From positions 6,751,014 through 6,815,013 of the forward strand of contig JABAKD010000026.1 in NCBI GenBank assembly GCA_012845835.1: 64,000 nucleotides of DNA, read 5' to 3'. The notes under the pieces were generated by a model that was not told where the DNA came from, did no database searches, and saw only the letters and a list, made by a program, of their open reading frames with translations. This DNA is from Undaria pinnatifida. Its lineage: Eukaryota; Sar; Phaeophyceae; Laminariales; Alariaceae. Numbering within the stretch: position 1 is the stretch's first letter; each line of letters opens with the position of its first letter. A program made the position numbers and the translations under genes. Shown here in pieces: positions 50,125 through 62,110 of the stretch.

Positions 50125-50890
50125 GTCACTGCATGATCGCCTGACAACCTCTGCCAAACGAAGGAGCATATGCCTAGCGAAGTAACGTAATTGAGCGCGG
50201 GCACATCAAGCGTGCCTTTCAAAACACTGACGATTTGCACTTCTCCCCCTCGTGTTCAATACGAAGGGGCCAGACACAACCTGCTGCTGCAGAGGAGGCC
50301 TTTTCTGCAGATAGTCATCGTCGGGAGTATACTTCGATGTATACATAGTACAGCAAAACTTATAGTACAGCAGCATTATTGTTGTAATAGAGGTCACTGC
50401 ATGATCGCTTGACAACCTCTGCCAAACGAAGTAGCATATGCCTAGCGAAGTAATGTAATTGAGCGCGGGCACATCAAGCGTTCCTTTCAAAACACTGACT
50501 ATTTGCACTTCTGTGCCTCGTGTTCAACGGTGGTGACCTTGCATGACCACATCACCTCGCTTGCTGTATTTGTATAATGTATTTCTCTGTCTTAGAATTG
50601 ACGATCTCAGAGCCCCACTTCGGCACGGTGAAAATCATGGGTGTATAATCGTACATCAGCTAATAATAATGTGCAAAGGAAGTACAGGCAGATATGTTAA
50701 ATTGCGGTAGACCACACTACCAACCTATTACGTAGGGTATTTCGTACCTACTGTCTGCATGATCGCCCCCCAACCTCTGCCAAACGCAGTAGCATATGCC
50801 TAACGAAGTAACGTTATTGAGCGCGGTCGTATGAAGCGTTCCTTTCAAAACACTGACGATTTGCACTACTCCCCCTCGGACTCAATGGTG
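50125..50890 (+). repeat. Three direct repeats of about 130 bp
   Basis: Units starting near 50125, 50391 and 50757 share TGCATGATCG, ACCTCTGCCAAACG, GCATATGCCTA and TCCTTTCAAAACACTGAC. A copy of the dispersed repeat at 48319 lies between the first two. Confidence 0.85.
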
Positions 50891-50993
50891 GTGACATTGG
50901 TGGTGACATTGCATGACCACATCACCTCGCTTGTTGTATTTTGCAATATGTATCTCTGTCTTATAATTGCCACCTCAGAGGCCCACATCGGCA

Positions 50994-51066
50994 CGGTAAA
51001 ATCATGGTAGCTACATGGTTGCAGCTATCACGGTAAAATCATGGTAGCTACATGGTTGCAGCTATC
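50994..51066 (+). repeat. Perfect tandem pair of about 37 bp
   Basis: CACGGTAAAATCATGGTAGC followed by TACATGGTTGCAGCTAT is repeated directly, with no changes seen. Confidence 0.9.
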
Positions 51067-51269
51067 GATTGAAATGTTCTATCTTGCCACCCATGTACAA
51101 TGGCACACCACAAAGCTATAACACATTGTACACCACACCTAAAAATTTGTTCGTTACACCACACCTAGCATCAAATCTCCTAGAAAAATAAACAATACGG
51201 ATTTATAAGTTTCCGCGCACAGACTGAGTTGTCCCCCACCCCCGATCCCTCTTGTTCAAACGTCCCACC

Positions 51270-51945
51270 TAAAATCAAAATCTGCGAGAGTAATAAACAC
51301 TACCAGGCAGTTGATATCACCTCATTATCTTTCTAGCCATCCATGTCGCAGCTCCAATTCACCCCCCCCCCCCCCCCCCCCCTTTCCCCCGCTCCCTCTT
51401 GTTCAAACACCTCACCTAAAATCAAAATCTGTCAGAGTAATAAACACTACTAGGCAGTTGATGTCACCTCATTATATTTCTAGCTGTTCATGCCGTAGCT
51501 CCAATTCACCCCCCCCCCAACGCCCCCTCCTTCCCTACCACCCGCACCAGCGCCTAGACCTAGCACCACGCGTATAGCAAGCCCCTACATCTATGCGACC
51601 TAAAGCTGTTGGAAACCCCCCTTCCCCCCAACCTCTTCGAACACTCCGCCCTCTCCTCACTGGTTGTACCACTTACAGGATATACATGATGAACTGATGC
51701 ATTCCTTCCACAACCGTCAGATTTGTCCCCGTAAAGGATTAATAGTTTCCGCGCACAGATTGAGTTACGCTCCCCCCCCCCCCCTCCCGCCCGCTGTTCA
51801 AACCCAGGCCCCCACGCCCTTAAAAACCCCGCCCTCCCCTCACCGGTTATACGACTTACAGGATACACTTGATAAACTGATGCATTTCCTTCCTCACACA
51901 GCTGTCAGATTTTGTCCCCGTTTATAGCTTCCGCGCGCAGATTGA
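51270..51945 (+). repeat. Two pairs of direct repeats with C-runs
   Basis: A unit with CACCTAAAATCAAAATCTG and AGTAATAAACACTAC occurs at about 51270 and 51412, each ending in a C-run. A second unit (ACTTACAGGATACA ... CTGTCAGAT) occurs at about 51670 and 51855. Confidence 0.75.
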
Positions 51946-52071
51946 TGATCATCCTGTTGACCCTGGTACAAGCTACACTGTAGTTCCAAGGGGAGTCGCC
52001 GACCTATATCCTTAATGAGGACACAAACCCAGTAATACGCGCGGTCGGAGTATCACATACAGCTTGCAAAG

Positions 52072-52449
52072 ATGAGTTTCGACACAATCTTTTTGATCTC
52101 ACAGGTGGAGTGCATTTTTATTTTTGTAATATACAGGTACGGTATGGTGTTTCTCGCATTACCTTCAGGTGTTCTCTTGGGGAGTACAGATACAGCACCG
52201 GCCCTCTCGCAAGAAACCTGGGATCGGGCTCAAACTTACTTTCTTATTTCGGTCCCCGAGAAGACGTGTATGCAAGCAGTAGTGCAGAAGCGTTTTTCTG
52301 CACGCATGGTGCCCTCATTTGTCATTCCTACTCCTGATGAAGTCAACTTCCAGAGGAAGAAGTCAACTTTCTCTTCAGCTTTTGGCTGTGAGTTCGGCTC
52401 AGAGCTTTCGCAATTCTTTCAATTCTTCGAGAGGCTGACTTTCTTGTGA
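52072..52449 (+). other. Uncharacterised 125-codon ORF, coding status unknown
   Basis: An ATG-initiated frame of 125 codons starts with a hydrophobic stretch (residues 1-30). I do not recognise a domain. It contains internal CAG-G sites that could be splice sites, so parts might be exons of the downstream ATG4 gene, but no ATG4 N-terminal signature was found. Confidence 0.2.
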
Positions 52450-53195
52450 GTTGGTTTCTTGCGAACGGGCCGGCGCTGTCTGTGGTCTGTGCCGTGCTGC
52501 TGTGCGTGTGCGTGCACCAGAGAAGGTGGCGTCTCTTTCGTTTTTCACAGTCGACAAGTCGCCTCGTCTCGAATCCATACGCGTAAATAACTACTAAATA
52601 ACTACGCTCGAGACTTGACTCCACTGCAGTCGTAGCCGACTTGTCTCGCGCATGCTTGGCATCCGGCGCGTGACTTCGCTGCAGCTCTTCCGTCGCGTGA
52701 CTTCGCTGCAGCTCTTCCGTCGACGGGTAGCGGGCCGTTCGGCTTGCTTGTGTCTCGCGCCAAAGGCTTGCATCCCCGTTATGTTGCCATCTCGTGCTCT
52801 TGCCGCTGCTGCTACGGCGGCGGTTGCCGTGCCCACTGCGGCTCCTCGCTCGACCCGCGCTCCAACTTGCTGTATACTCTTGAGGATTCGACACCTCAGG
52901 AAGCTTACCGCTATCGACACTCCCTTTCCCGGCACATCGCGCCTCGACGCCGCGGCGGTAACTTTATAACGAGCGAAGCGAGTTTTTAGTTTATCCACGT
53001 TTTCACGGTCGCCAAATGATGTAGAGTCCCCGTTTGAGCTCGGTGAAGCCGGAGATCTGCGCGTTCCGACCAAAACTCTCCGAGTAATACGTTTGGTCCT
53101 GTGTCCTCCACCCGCACACAGAGCAGCAGTTGACTACAGTAACCAAGATCCACCCGCACCCACGGCAGTTGACAACAGGTTACACCTCGGACATA

Positions 53196-53400
53196 TCACG
53201 ATCTAGATAATCTATTTAGATAATCTATATCGTATATCTGCCGTTTTGAGATGGTATTCGTGATATATATAGGGAGTACAGGGGCAACCCTGGAAACAAT
53301 TGCTAGATCATGCAGCTCGTACGGTTCCCACCCAGTGACATGAGCTAGACCATACAGATATTCGCTAAAGTATCTGCTGTAGATCGCCACGTGGGCATGT
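53196..53400 (-). repeat. AGATC-rich dispersed repeat, copy 1
   Basis: On the - strand it shares ATCTGTATGGTCTA, GAGCTGCATGAT and CGGCAGATA words in the same order as 55660-55865 on the + strand. Confidence 0.7.
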
Positions 53401-53659
53401 GTGATCTGTCGGACGTATGCAAAAGTTGCACCAGCGCGAATTTTTAGCGAGAGCTACCCTCGTACCCTTTCAGAACTGAAAAAAAAAAGTGTCACACGAA
53501 ATCCAAGTACGATTGCTGTGTTCCCGGAAAAGTGGGTGCAGTACTAACGGGTTAACCCTCACCCCTCCCTCAAAACATGCCTCCTATGATATCCTTCGCG
53601 GCCCTTGTCCTTCGCGCGGACGGCGTGCGATTGCCGCCGTATCCACCCGCCTACGGGTA

Positions 53660-54150
53660 CGTTTGAAACCTGGGGATGAACCTATTAATAGGATATTCAC
53701 CTTTTGAACCCCGGGGATATACGCAGGACATGAAACCCGGGGATGTACCCAGGACATCTATGAAACCCGGGGGTGTACGCATGATATACCCTTATTAAAC
53801 CCGGGGATGTCCCTAGGATAGCCCCTATGAAAACCGGGATGCACGCAGGATGTGAAACCCGGGGATGTACACATGATATCGTCTATGTAATCCGGGGATG
53901 TACGCAGGATATCCCCCTATGAAACCCGGGGAGATACCCAGGATATTTCCCTATGAAACTCGGGAATATGAGCAGGATGCGCCCCTATGAAACCCGGGGA
54001 TGTGCCATTGATACCCCCCTGTGAAACCGGAGGATGTGCCGGGGATGTCCCCCTATGAAGCCCGGGGATGTACGCAGGACATCTCCCTATGAAATCCGGG
54101 GATGTGCCAAAAATAGCCTCCTATGTAACCCGGGTTGTACCCATGATGTC
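53660..54150 (+). repeat. Minisatellite, unit about 33 bp
   Basis: Around fourteen imperfect units of CCCCTATGAAACCCGGGGAT followed by GTACGCAGGATAT lie immediately upstream of the first recognised ATG4 exon, ending about 40 bp before it. Confidence 0.9.
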
Positions 54151-54187
54151 CCCTGACGACTACATCTCTTTACCAAACCCCCCGCAG

Positions 54188-54400
54188 AGCTTCGAGAAGA
54201 GGAGAGGCGACTGGACGTGTTTTCTACGATGTGGATAAGCTACCGCAGCGGCTTCCCGAAGATGGAACCTTACGGATACACGGATGACTCCGGCTGGGGA
54301 TGCATGCTACGGAGCGCACAGATGCTCATGACGCAGGCTCTGCAGCGCCATACTCTCGGCAGGTGCACGCGGTTGATGTTGTTGTTGGTGCTGCTGCTGC

Positions 54401-54443
<43 letters not shown>

Positions 54444-54479
54444 GCTGTTGCTGTTGCTGTTGTTGTTGTTGTTGTTGTT

Positions 54480-54550
<71 letters not shown>

Positions 54551-57500
54551 GCTGTTGTTGTTGTTGTTGTTGTTTTAGTGTCGCTGTTCTCATGTTAATT
54601 CACGGCCATAAACTAGTTCTTGTGGCACAGAACGGGCTCCTCTAAGCAGTACCAGGTATGTGCGAGGGAGTGACTACGATACAGATAGTAGGATGCTATA
54701 AAACGTGGTTCCATATTTGCTGCACTGCTGTATGTAGTGTTTACGACTAACCCGGCTTCGACAAAATAGTTGAAAATGCACCCCAACTCTTCGCTTCAGA
54801 TTTTCTCGAGAATACTCCCAGGCGGTTGGGGTTAGGGCTAGGGTTGGAGTTGGAGTTGAAGATGAGAGTCACGTATAATCTCAACCAAGTTTTCGAAGCC
54901 GGGCGAAGTCGTAAAAATAAGTCTTGCTCTTTCCCATTGTGTCTCACGTTTCGCCGGCCGTCTTCCTTCCTTGGACCCTTTTGTTTTTTGTACGGGGGGG
55001 TGTCCGCCCACCCCTCCCACCGCTGTGGATGTGACGGTCAAAGTTGCAGGAGATGGGCAAGCATCAAGTTGTCAGTCGGTCAAGGCTGCCTGTCAAGGGG
55101 TTTTCATCCGTCTAGACGGGTTGTCCCCCATCACCCTGGTAGAATATAGCTTCATGACGTGCGTGGAAACCCTTTTTTTTCGATACGTTTTCAAAACCAT
55201 GGTAAGGGGTGTACTATACGATAGAGGTTATCACTTTTCGTCTCAATTTTTTTCTGAATGACGGAACTTCTTCAACAAAAAAATCGTCGGGAATACGCCT
55301 TTTTTTTGCATTCTCGTCTTGTACCTAGTCCATGGGATTTTTCATCCGGCAGCAGTTTTGTTGTTCTCCAAATCAGTTTTTGGGGGAGGTCGTAAGCTCC
55401 CAAATTGAAGAATCTCAGAAAAACAGTGGTGCATCTCTATCGTAGCACGCGTTAAGCAAGGAGTTTCTTTCGTGTCCCCGGCGTTTTGCAGTAAAGGATG
55501 CCTGTCAAGGCTGTCTAGGGGTGAGAGTCCCGTCTTCGGACATCTTTGGTGACGGGTTTCGTACGTTTCCAAACCAACTTCAGACGCTTCTCAATTTTTC
55601 CGACGACCCCAGACCCGTGCTACAGTAGGAGTAGTAGTTTTTGGCTAAAACATTCCTCACGTGAGACAGATCGTGGATAGATGCCCGCTTGATGATCTAG
55701 ATATTTCAGGGAAGATCTGTATGGTCTATAGCTCATATTGACCGGTGGAAGCCGTGCGATCTGCATGATGTAGCGCATGCTAAAGGGGTTGGATCTGTAC
55801 TCCTCTTTTGTATACAGATCCTGCACAACATCTCATTAACGACAGCTATAGGATCTATCTACTGTAGATGATCTATATGATCTGTGTGATATATATGATA
55901 TGTATGTGTATTATCTATATGGTCTGTATGATTTCTATGATATACATGATCTGTATGATCCGTGTGATCTATCTGTCCGAGGTGTTAATATATTTCGATC
56001 GATGGGGCCCCTCAACTGAAGAGGTATGTGTACTCCAAATCGTTGTCATGCCATTGATGATTTTCCGATATTTTTCGTGTTGTAACTAGACCAATGGGAT
56101 CGTGCTCTCAGATTTTCCCTTTAATCCTTTTTTCCAACTCCTATTTGTTGTCGTAGTCTAATCCAAAGTGTTTTTTCCCCATGTCGGGAGTGCGGTGCTA
56201 AAAAGGTTATAGAGATAGATCCTCATGTGAGGAGATTAAAACCAAATGGGTGCGCTGTTAACGTATCATAGTATCCGTTATTCACCTTTTGGCGCTGCCT
56301 GCACCCTCGTTCCGGCCCCAACTACTTGAAAACTAGAGTTGGATAATGTTCGCAGCGGTAAAAACGCCTCTCTACATATATTGTAGCACCCTTGCCGGGG
56401 TCACAACCGACCGAACCAAAATCGACTCGATGCTTTACGCTCTCAATTTTTTTTTGTGCGTCCGCTTTCTTTTTTTTTGGGTGGCCGATAATCGTTTCGT
56501 GGCGCGGCAGGTCTTGGCGTGTTCCTCGCACCCTGGAAGAACGCCTCCGTGTACCGGAGTACCGATCGCTCGTCCGACTCTTTGCGGACCATCCTGGAGA
56601 GGGTAGCCTTTTCTCGATACACAACATGTGCCAGGTGGGATGCAGTAACACATAGAGGGGAGGGGGAAGTGAAAGGGAGAGAGGGGAAGAGGCAGACAGG
56701 CAAACCGAGGGGAGAGGGGGAAGGGGAGAGGAGGGAGGGAGGAAAACGCGGACAGAGAAACATGATGGGGAAGGCGGGGAGGGGAGGGGAGGGGGACGGA
56801 ATGGGCGAGGGAGGGGGGGGGGGGGGGGTGGAAGGAGGAGGAGGTAGGGGTAAGGGGGAGGAGTAGGGGTAAGGTTGAGAGGGGTATAGGGGGGGCAAGG
56901 TGACTTGGCATATATTTTTTAGCACCTTTACGGCCGTTGAGCCGAGTATCACCAGCAAAGATAGCTACCTGGCATACACTTTTTCGACCACCCGGTTCAA
57001 GACGTTCGGGCAGATGAGACCAAGTAAATCGGCTTGTCCCTATTTGATCCTACGTCAGATACCTAGGAGGACGCCATAGTCCAGTCCACGAGCGTATGAG
57101 CGCCCTGTCGTGCCTGCACAGAGGCACCTCTGGCTGCCGCTTCAACGGCTGCAGCAATACCTGGTGCATTTGCTGGTTGACCTTGCTGCACCCCAAAAAA
57201 CATACGAAAACGTATTATACCTGGTACGAATATCCAAACATGACATTGTACTCCAATTTAGTACCGATTTTGGTCTTGTCCCAGATTTAGACCAAAAAAG
57301 GTTTAAATTACAGGATACGATCTAGCCTCTGAGCTAAGACCACCGACATTACCTGTTCCAAGGTGGTCTTAACGTGGGTATACCACTGCATGTGGAAGCC
57401 GCGGGAGGGAAGGCATGTGTTCTTGCCAGTAGGTGGCTGTCCGCCGTTTCTTTATGCCAACTTTTGTTGGTCGTTTTAGTTTACCCGCTTATGGACCCTC

Positions 57501-60500
57501 CGAGATCGTTCCTTTCTAGATGTAAGTCAAACGTGTTACAGGGTGTGCCCCTCCCCGGTGGCCTGCTGCTGTGTCGCCCGCAAGGCAGCCCCCGACTCCT
57601 CAGCGCTCTGCTTTTGGTCGGTTCTGCAGCCTGCTAAGAAAACACCTGTTGGGGCTATGAATAGGGTTCGGCAGTCGATCACAAACTTGTCGAACTTGAT
57701 ATATCTGGATTCTTCTAGAAAAACATGCCTGTTATCTACATGATAGTCATGTATCCCCGGGGCCAACCACCCCGACTTCATTCGCTGTGAACGCCGCACT
57801 GCCTATAGAGTCCCCGCTCTCTCCTTCCCTCCTCGCCTTTCGGCCACTCGGGCAGGTGGGCATCCGATACGACAAACTTCCGGGAGAGTGGTACGGGCCG
57901 ACTACGGCTGCGTGCGTGCTGCGCGACATCTCGGAGCTCCACGCTGCGCGCTTGTCGGGCGCGCGGCTTCCGAAAGACGATTCGTCTCGATGTCCCCCGC
58001 CGCCTACGCCCTCCCCACCGATGCCTCCGCAGGTGCCGTCGCCGGCGGAGTCACCTCTGTCGACCGCGAACGCGGGGCCTGGGGTGGCCGCGGCGTCGCA
58101 AGGCTTGGGAGAAGGCGTTCCTCCGGCGGGGGTGGGGGGCAACGGGCGGAAAAATTCCGCACGGGCAGATAGAATGGTAGCACCGGCTGCAGAGGGAGGG
58201 GTGGGGGCACAGCTGGAGGGACGGCAGCGCGGCGCTAAGCGACCGTGTAGTGCGGCTTCGCCCACCGAGAACGGCCAAGCTAATAGCGGCAGCAGCGACG
58301 GTGGTAGCAAGAGCGGTGGTTGTAGCGGTGGTGGTGGCGGTGGTGGTTATGGTGATAGCGGTGGCTTAGGTAGTGATGGTGGTGGTGGTGATGGTGATGG
58401 CGGTGGTGGCGGAGATGGAAGCCATGGGAGCGGCGGGAGCGGCGTGGCGTTCCCTTCGTCGCGACCCCTTCGCGTGTTCGTATCCCAGGGGGATGTGGTT
58501 TACATTGACGAGGTCGAGGCGGCGGCAACTCGGGGGAGCGACAAAGCAGCAGCAGCGGCAGCAGCAGCGGCAGCGAACGGGAACAGTACCACCGCTGCGA
58601 ATGGTAACGGTGATGCGGGTACCGGGAAGACAAACACCAGTACAGGCGCCCTTGAGAACGCGGCGGGGGTCGAAAAAGGAGGCGGCACATCGGGGGGGGG
58701 AAGAACGCGAGGTCGACGGCCGGCAGCAGCCGCGGCCGGAAATTCGGGCAAGGGTCCGAAAGAGGATGGACGCTCACCGGCATTTTTCGATCCTTTGCTT
58801 AACCCGGGAAGCGGTGGGGACTGGGACCGGGCGGAGGAGGCGTGGTCGAGCGCGGTGCTGCTGCTGGTGCCGTTGAGATTGGGGCTGGACGAGCTTAGCA
58901 CGGGTTACATTCCAAGTGAGTCAAATCGGGGTAGAGCTCGGGCGGCGGGTGGCGCTGTCCGTTATGGATGGATGGATGGATCGGTGGGTGGGTGGGTGGG
59001 TGGGTGGGCGAATGGAGTCAGCTTTGGCCTGATTTGGCGCGGGCGTGTGGCGAGATGCGTGTTTCGACCCCGCTATTGTTTTCGTGGAAACAGCATAACG
59101 ACAGCCGCCGGCGTATAGTCAAGTTCCCCTTTTTTCACCCAGACAATCGCTCGCAATAATCACACCACCAGGTCTCGGTGGGGATTCAAATACAAACACT
59201 AATCGTATGTTCCGGTCGGCAGTTTTCGGCACGAAGAAGAGTTGGATGGGTGTACTTCGAAGTATGCTTGTTTTTCTTCGTCGCTGTGGTGGTGTGGACG
59301 GGAGCGGCTGAAAGGTTGACGTGCGTCGTCGGTTTCGTGTTGCTGGTTTCAACGGCGCGCCGTGAGCCTTAGGCCTCCCTTTCTCTGTACGAACCTGAAT
59401 GTTTCTTCGGTTTATAGTTTTGTGTTTGCGCCCTCTGCGTTTTCCTTGCATACCATCCCGAAGATGTTCGCCTGATATTAATATCGCAATGCCCTTCCAC
59501 GCCATGCCATCGCGCAATGCAAGGTTTGCTGGAGATGCTTCGGGTACCGCAGTCTTTGGGCTTCCTGGGCGGCAGACCGAACCATGCGATCTACTTCGTC
59601 GGGGCCCAAGGTATTGTCGTCTTCAGGATTCTGTGTGCGGTCGTCGAATCGGTGCTGATGCACCACGGACAGTATGGTCTATGATACACCACGGAGAGTA
59701 TGGTCTATCTGGCGTGCGTTGACGTACACCCCGATATACTTCGTCGACAACCTGCTGTGTTTTAACGACGGTTGACTCTCAGGGCCGCGATTTATTTGTT
59801 TGGTTAGCCGAACTGCGTTGTGTCGAATGAACGAGAGTTGCCGAGTCTCACAATTCGCGTTGTGCAAAATCTCCGCCTGTACTCCTACGATACTTGGTGC
59901 GCAGGAGACACGTTGACAGGGTTAGACCCGCATACCACCCAAGCGGCTCCAGACATGGGCGGAGCCTTCCCTTCGGAGGTGAGCCTGGCTTTCACTATGG
60001 TAAATCACTCTAGTAAATCACTCTATCGCGACTTGATGTAACCGGTGATGACGGGAGCAGAATGTCGATCAAGCTCGTAAAAAAAAACTGTTTTCAAACG
60101 TGTATGTTTACGTCGCCACATTACAATTACGTCAATGTTGCTTTTTAGTTTGTTTTCCATCTCCGACTGCTGTCTATCTTGGTGCATTACAACGCGTTTG
60201 TTCGCGGGGCAATGTATTGTATGCTTGTGTGAGTCCGGGTATATGGCCTGGTCCGTTTACGTCTCATTTCCCTCTCGGTGTCGCGGAACGACGCAGGATT
60301 GTTTGCATCCCAGTATATGGCCTTGTTCGGTTGACGTCTTGGTTCTTCGCCCTCTGTCTGCCTTGTCTTCCCACATGGTTCGTTGGCGTATCGTTCCCTC
60401 AGCCTGCTTTTTATTCCTCCGAAACGTCACGTGTCTGATTAGTTTACGTCTTGATTGTTCTCCCTTCGAACGGCTGCTATCTCTCCCCCTCCACGTTCCT

Positions 60501-61538
60501 TCCCTGATACATTGACTTCTTGTTTATCACTGTTTAGGGCGAGACGATAAAATAGTTTTTGAACAGGGGCATGTGACCTGATTGAGTGACGTCTTGTTTC
60601 TTCTCCCTCTTTCTACTGTTTCCTTTTCCCGAGGCGTTACTTGGCTGCTTTTGTGAACGACTTGTTATTTCCTCCTCAAACTTTCTGTTCCACCGCAGAG
60701 TTAGTTATCTGTGATTCGTTGATGCCTTGTCTCTTTCTCCGTCCGTCTGCCTTCTCTTCCCACGCAGCGTTACTTGCACTCGCTGCATTGTCAGTCCGCG
60801 GTTTCGATGGACGTGCACCGCATCGACCCTTCGTTGGCGCTGGCGTTCTACCTGCCCAACAGGGCGTCCTTCCGAGATCTCACCAAGAAAATCGCCGAGG
60901 TGAAAACGCCATCACCACAAACGAAACCCTCGATTTACAGCGATACAGCAGCACTTGCAAGCACATATTCTCTTACAGAAGATCGGGCTTTCTGTGCGCG
61001 TCAATACGTTTCTGGTGCCTAACCTTGAGGGATTAAGAGGAGGATTGACGCGGCGCTTGCCTCGGTTTTCCTCCCCCTGTCTTTGGTTTCGGTTCGATTC
61101 AGCTCCCACGCCGACCACGTCTGCTCCTGGCCGCTCATATGTATTTTGATAGCTGGCTCTTTGATCAAAATTCTTTTTGGGCCATCTCAAAGCTCAAGTG
61201 TAGTTTTGCATTTTTTAAATATAGCTGTCTATGAAAACTGAAACCGGTTTTCAATGGTTTGCCGCCCCCCCCCCCCCACCCCCTGCTCGTGTCGCGCTTC
61301 AGACTATGCTCGTACAGACTGCGGCCTTGCATGACCATGGTTACGCCGCCCCGCCCTCCCCCCTTCGCGTGCTCGTGTCGCACCTCAGACTAACCCACAT
61401 CCCTTTTCCGTGGAACAAACCCGGCCGGACTACGAGGGGGAGATGGGGCTAGCGTTTATGATCAACCAGAGGGATGACGATGGGACTACGGACGATGACG
61501 ATGATGATTATGTCTTCGTCAAGGGTCCCGAGAGATGA
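54188..61538 (+). CDS. ATG4: ATG4 autophagy cysteine protease, 5' exon(s) missing
   Basis: ATG4 cleaves the C-terminus of ATG8 to expose glycine and later delipidates it, in the cytosol and at the autophagosome membrane. Seven exons were recognised: 54188-54362, 56511-56634, 57856-58915, 59524-59610, 59905-59978, 60768-60899, 61389-61538 (TGA). All join in frame and total about 600 residues. The first has SGWGCMLRS with the catalytic Cys. The second has FSIHNMCQ. The third has GEWYGPTTAACVL, a low-complexity insertion and LLLVPLRLG. The fourth has PQSLGFLGGRPNHAIYFVG. The fifth has LDPHTTQ with the catalytic Asp and His. The sixth has DPSLALAFY. The last exon ends in a poly-Asp stretch and YVFV, which fits an ATG8-interacting motif. 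The first exon needs a phase-1 donor upstream that I could not find. Confidence 0.93.
54371..54577 (+). repeat. (TTG)n microsatellite, ATG4 intron
   Basis: About 205 bp of TTG/GTT trinucleotides with a few GCT interruptions and one phase slip, starting 9 bp after the exon donor at 54363. Confidence 0.97.
55660..55865 (+). repeat. AGATC-rich dispersed repeat, copy 2
   Basis: Inverted relative to 53196-53400. It carries ATCTGTATGGTCTATAGC, GATCTGCATGATG and TGCACAACATCTCATTA. The last word also occurs (inverted) at 63660-63690. Confidence 0.7.
55868..55972 (+). repeat. GATCTATAT microsatellite
   Basis: Degenerate TGATCTATA / TGATATGTA / GGTCTGTA units of 9-10 bp follow directly after the AGATC-rich repeat. 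Confidence 0.75.
56640..56900 (+). repeat. G/A-rich purine tract, ATG4 intron
   Basis: About 250 bp of GGGGA, GAGGG and AGGGAG units with a G-run near 56812-56828. It starts 6 bp after the exon donor at 56635. Confidence 0.85.
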
Positions 61539-62110
61539 CGCACTCGAAACTTCGGCGCCCCGCGGTGTTCTCACTTTTCATTGGTCAACATTCGTAATGG
61601 GGTGTTCTGATTGGCCGTTGCTTTTGTAGGGTGTTCTGATTGGCCGTTGCTTTTGTAGGGGTGTTCTGATTGGCCGTTGTCTTTGTAGGGGTGTTCTGAT
61701 TGGTGGAAACATCCCTGGATGCCACGTGATGTAATTCAAGATGACGTTACATTCGTATGTCTTCGTCAAAGGTCGCGAGAGATGACCTACGCGAAACGAG
61801 GAGGCGTTTTGTTCGCGCCCCGCGCTTCTCTCAGTTCTCGTTGGTCAATCTGTTTTTAGGAGTGTTCTGATTGGTTGTTTTGATGGACTGTTCTGATTGG
61901 CTGTTTTTATTGGAGTGTTCTGATCGGCTTTATGGGAACTTATGGGAATGTTCTCATTGGTAGAAAACTCCCTGGATGACACGTGACGTTATCCGAGGTG
62001 ACGGTATATGAATGCGCCTTCATCGAAGGTCCCGAGAGATGACCTACGCTAGAAAAGGAGGCATTTCTTGCCCGCGGCTTTCTCGTTTCTCGGTGGTCAA
62101 TGTCTTTATC
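61519..62110 (+). repeat. Tandem copies of the ATG4 stop-codon region
   Basis: The end of the last ATG4 exon (Y-V-F-V-K-G-P-E-R-stop) and the next 60-80 bp recur near 61759 and 62018. Copy 2 would read Y-V-F-V-K-G-R-E-R-stop. Copy 3 would read C-A-F-I-E-G-P-E-R-stop. Units are about 240-260 bp. Confidence 0.85.

Noticed and set aside
52594-53073. 159-codon ORF on the - strand (Arg/Ser/Ala-rich, with an internal 8-residue repeat)
   Set aside because: No ATG start at its beginning (TTG), no recognisable domain, and overlaps other equally long frames.
53578-53656. Short ATG-initiated stretch ending in a good GTACGT donor as ATG4 exon 1
   Set aside because: The phase at the donor (2) does not match the phase needed by the exon at 54188 (1), and no ATG4 N-terminal motif is encoded.
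54270-54645. ORFs on both strands through the (TTG)n tract (poly-Leu, poly-Cys, poly-Gln, poly-Val)
   Set aside because: They are frames of a trinucleotide microsatellite within an intron that starts at 54363.
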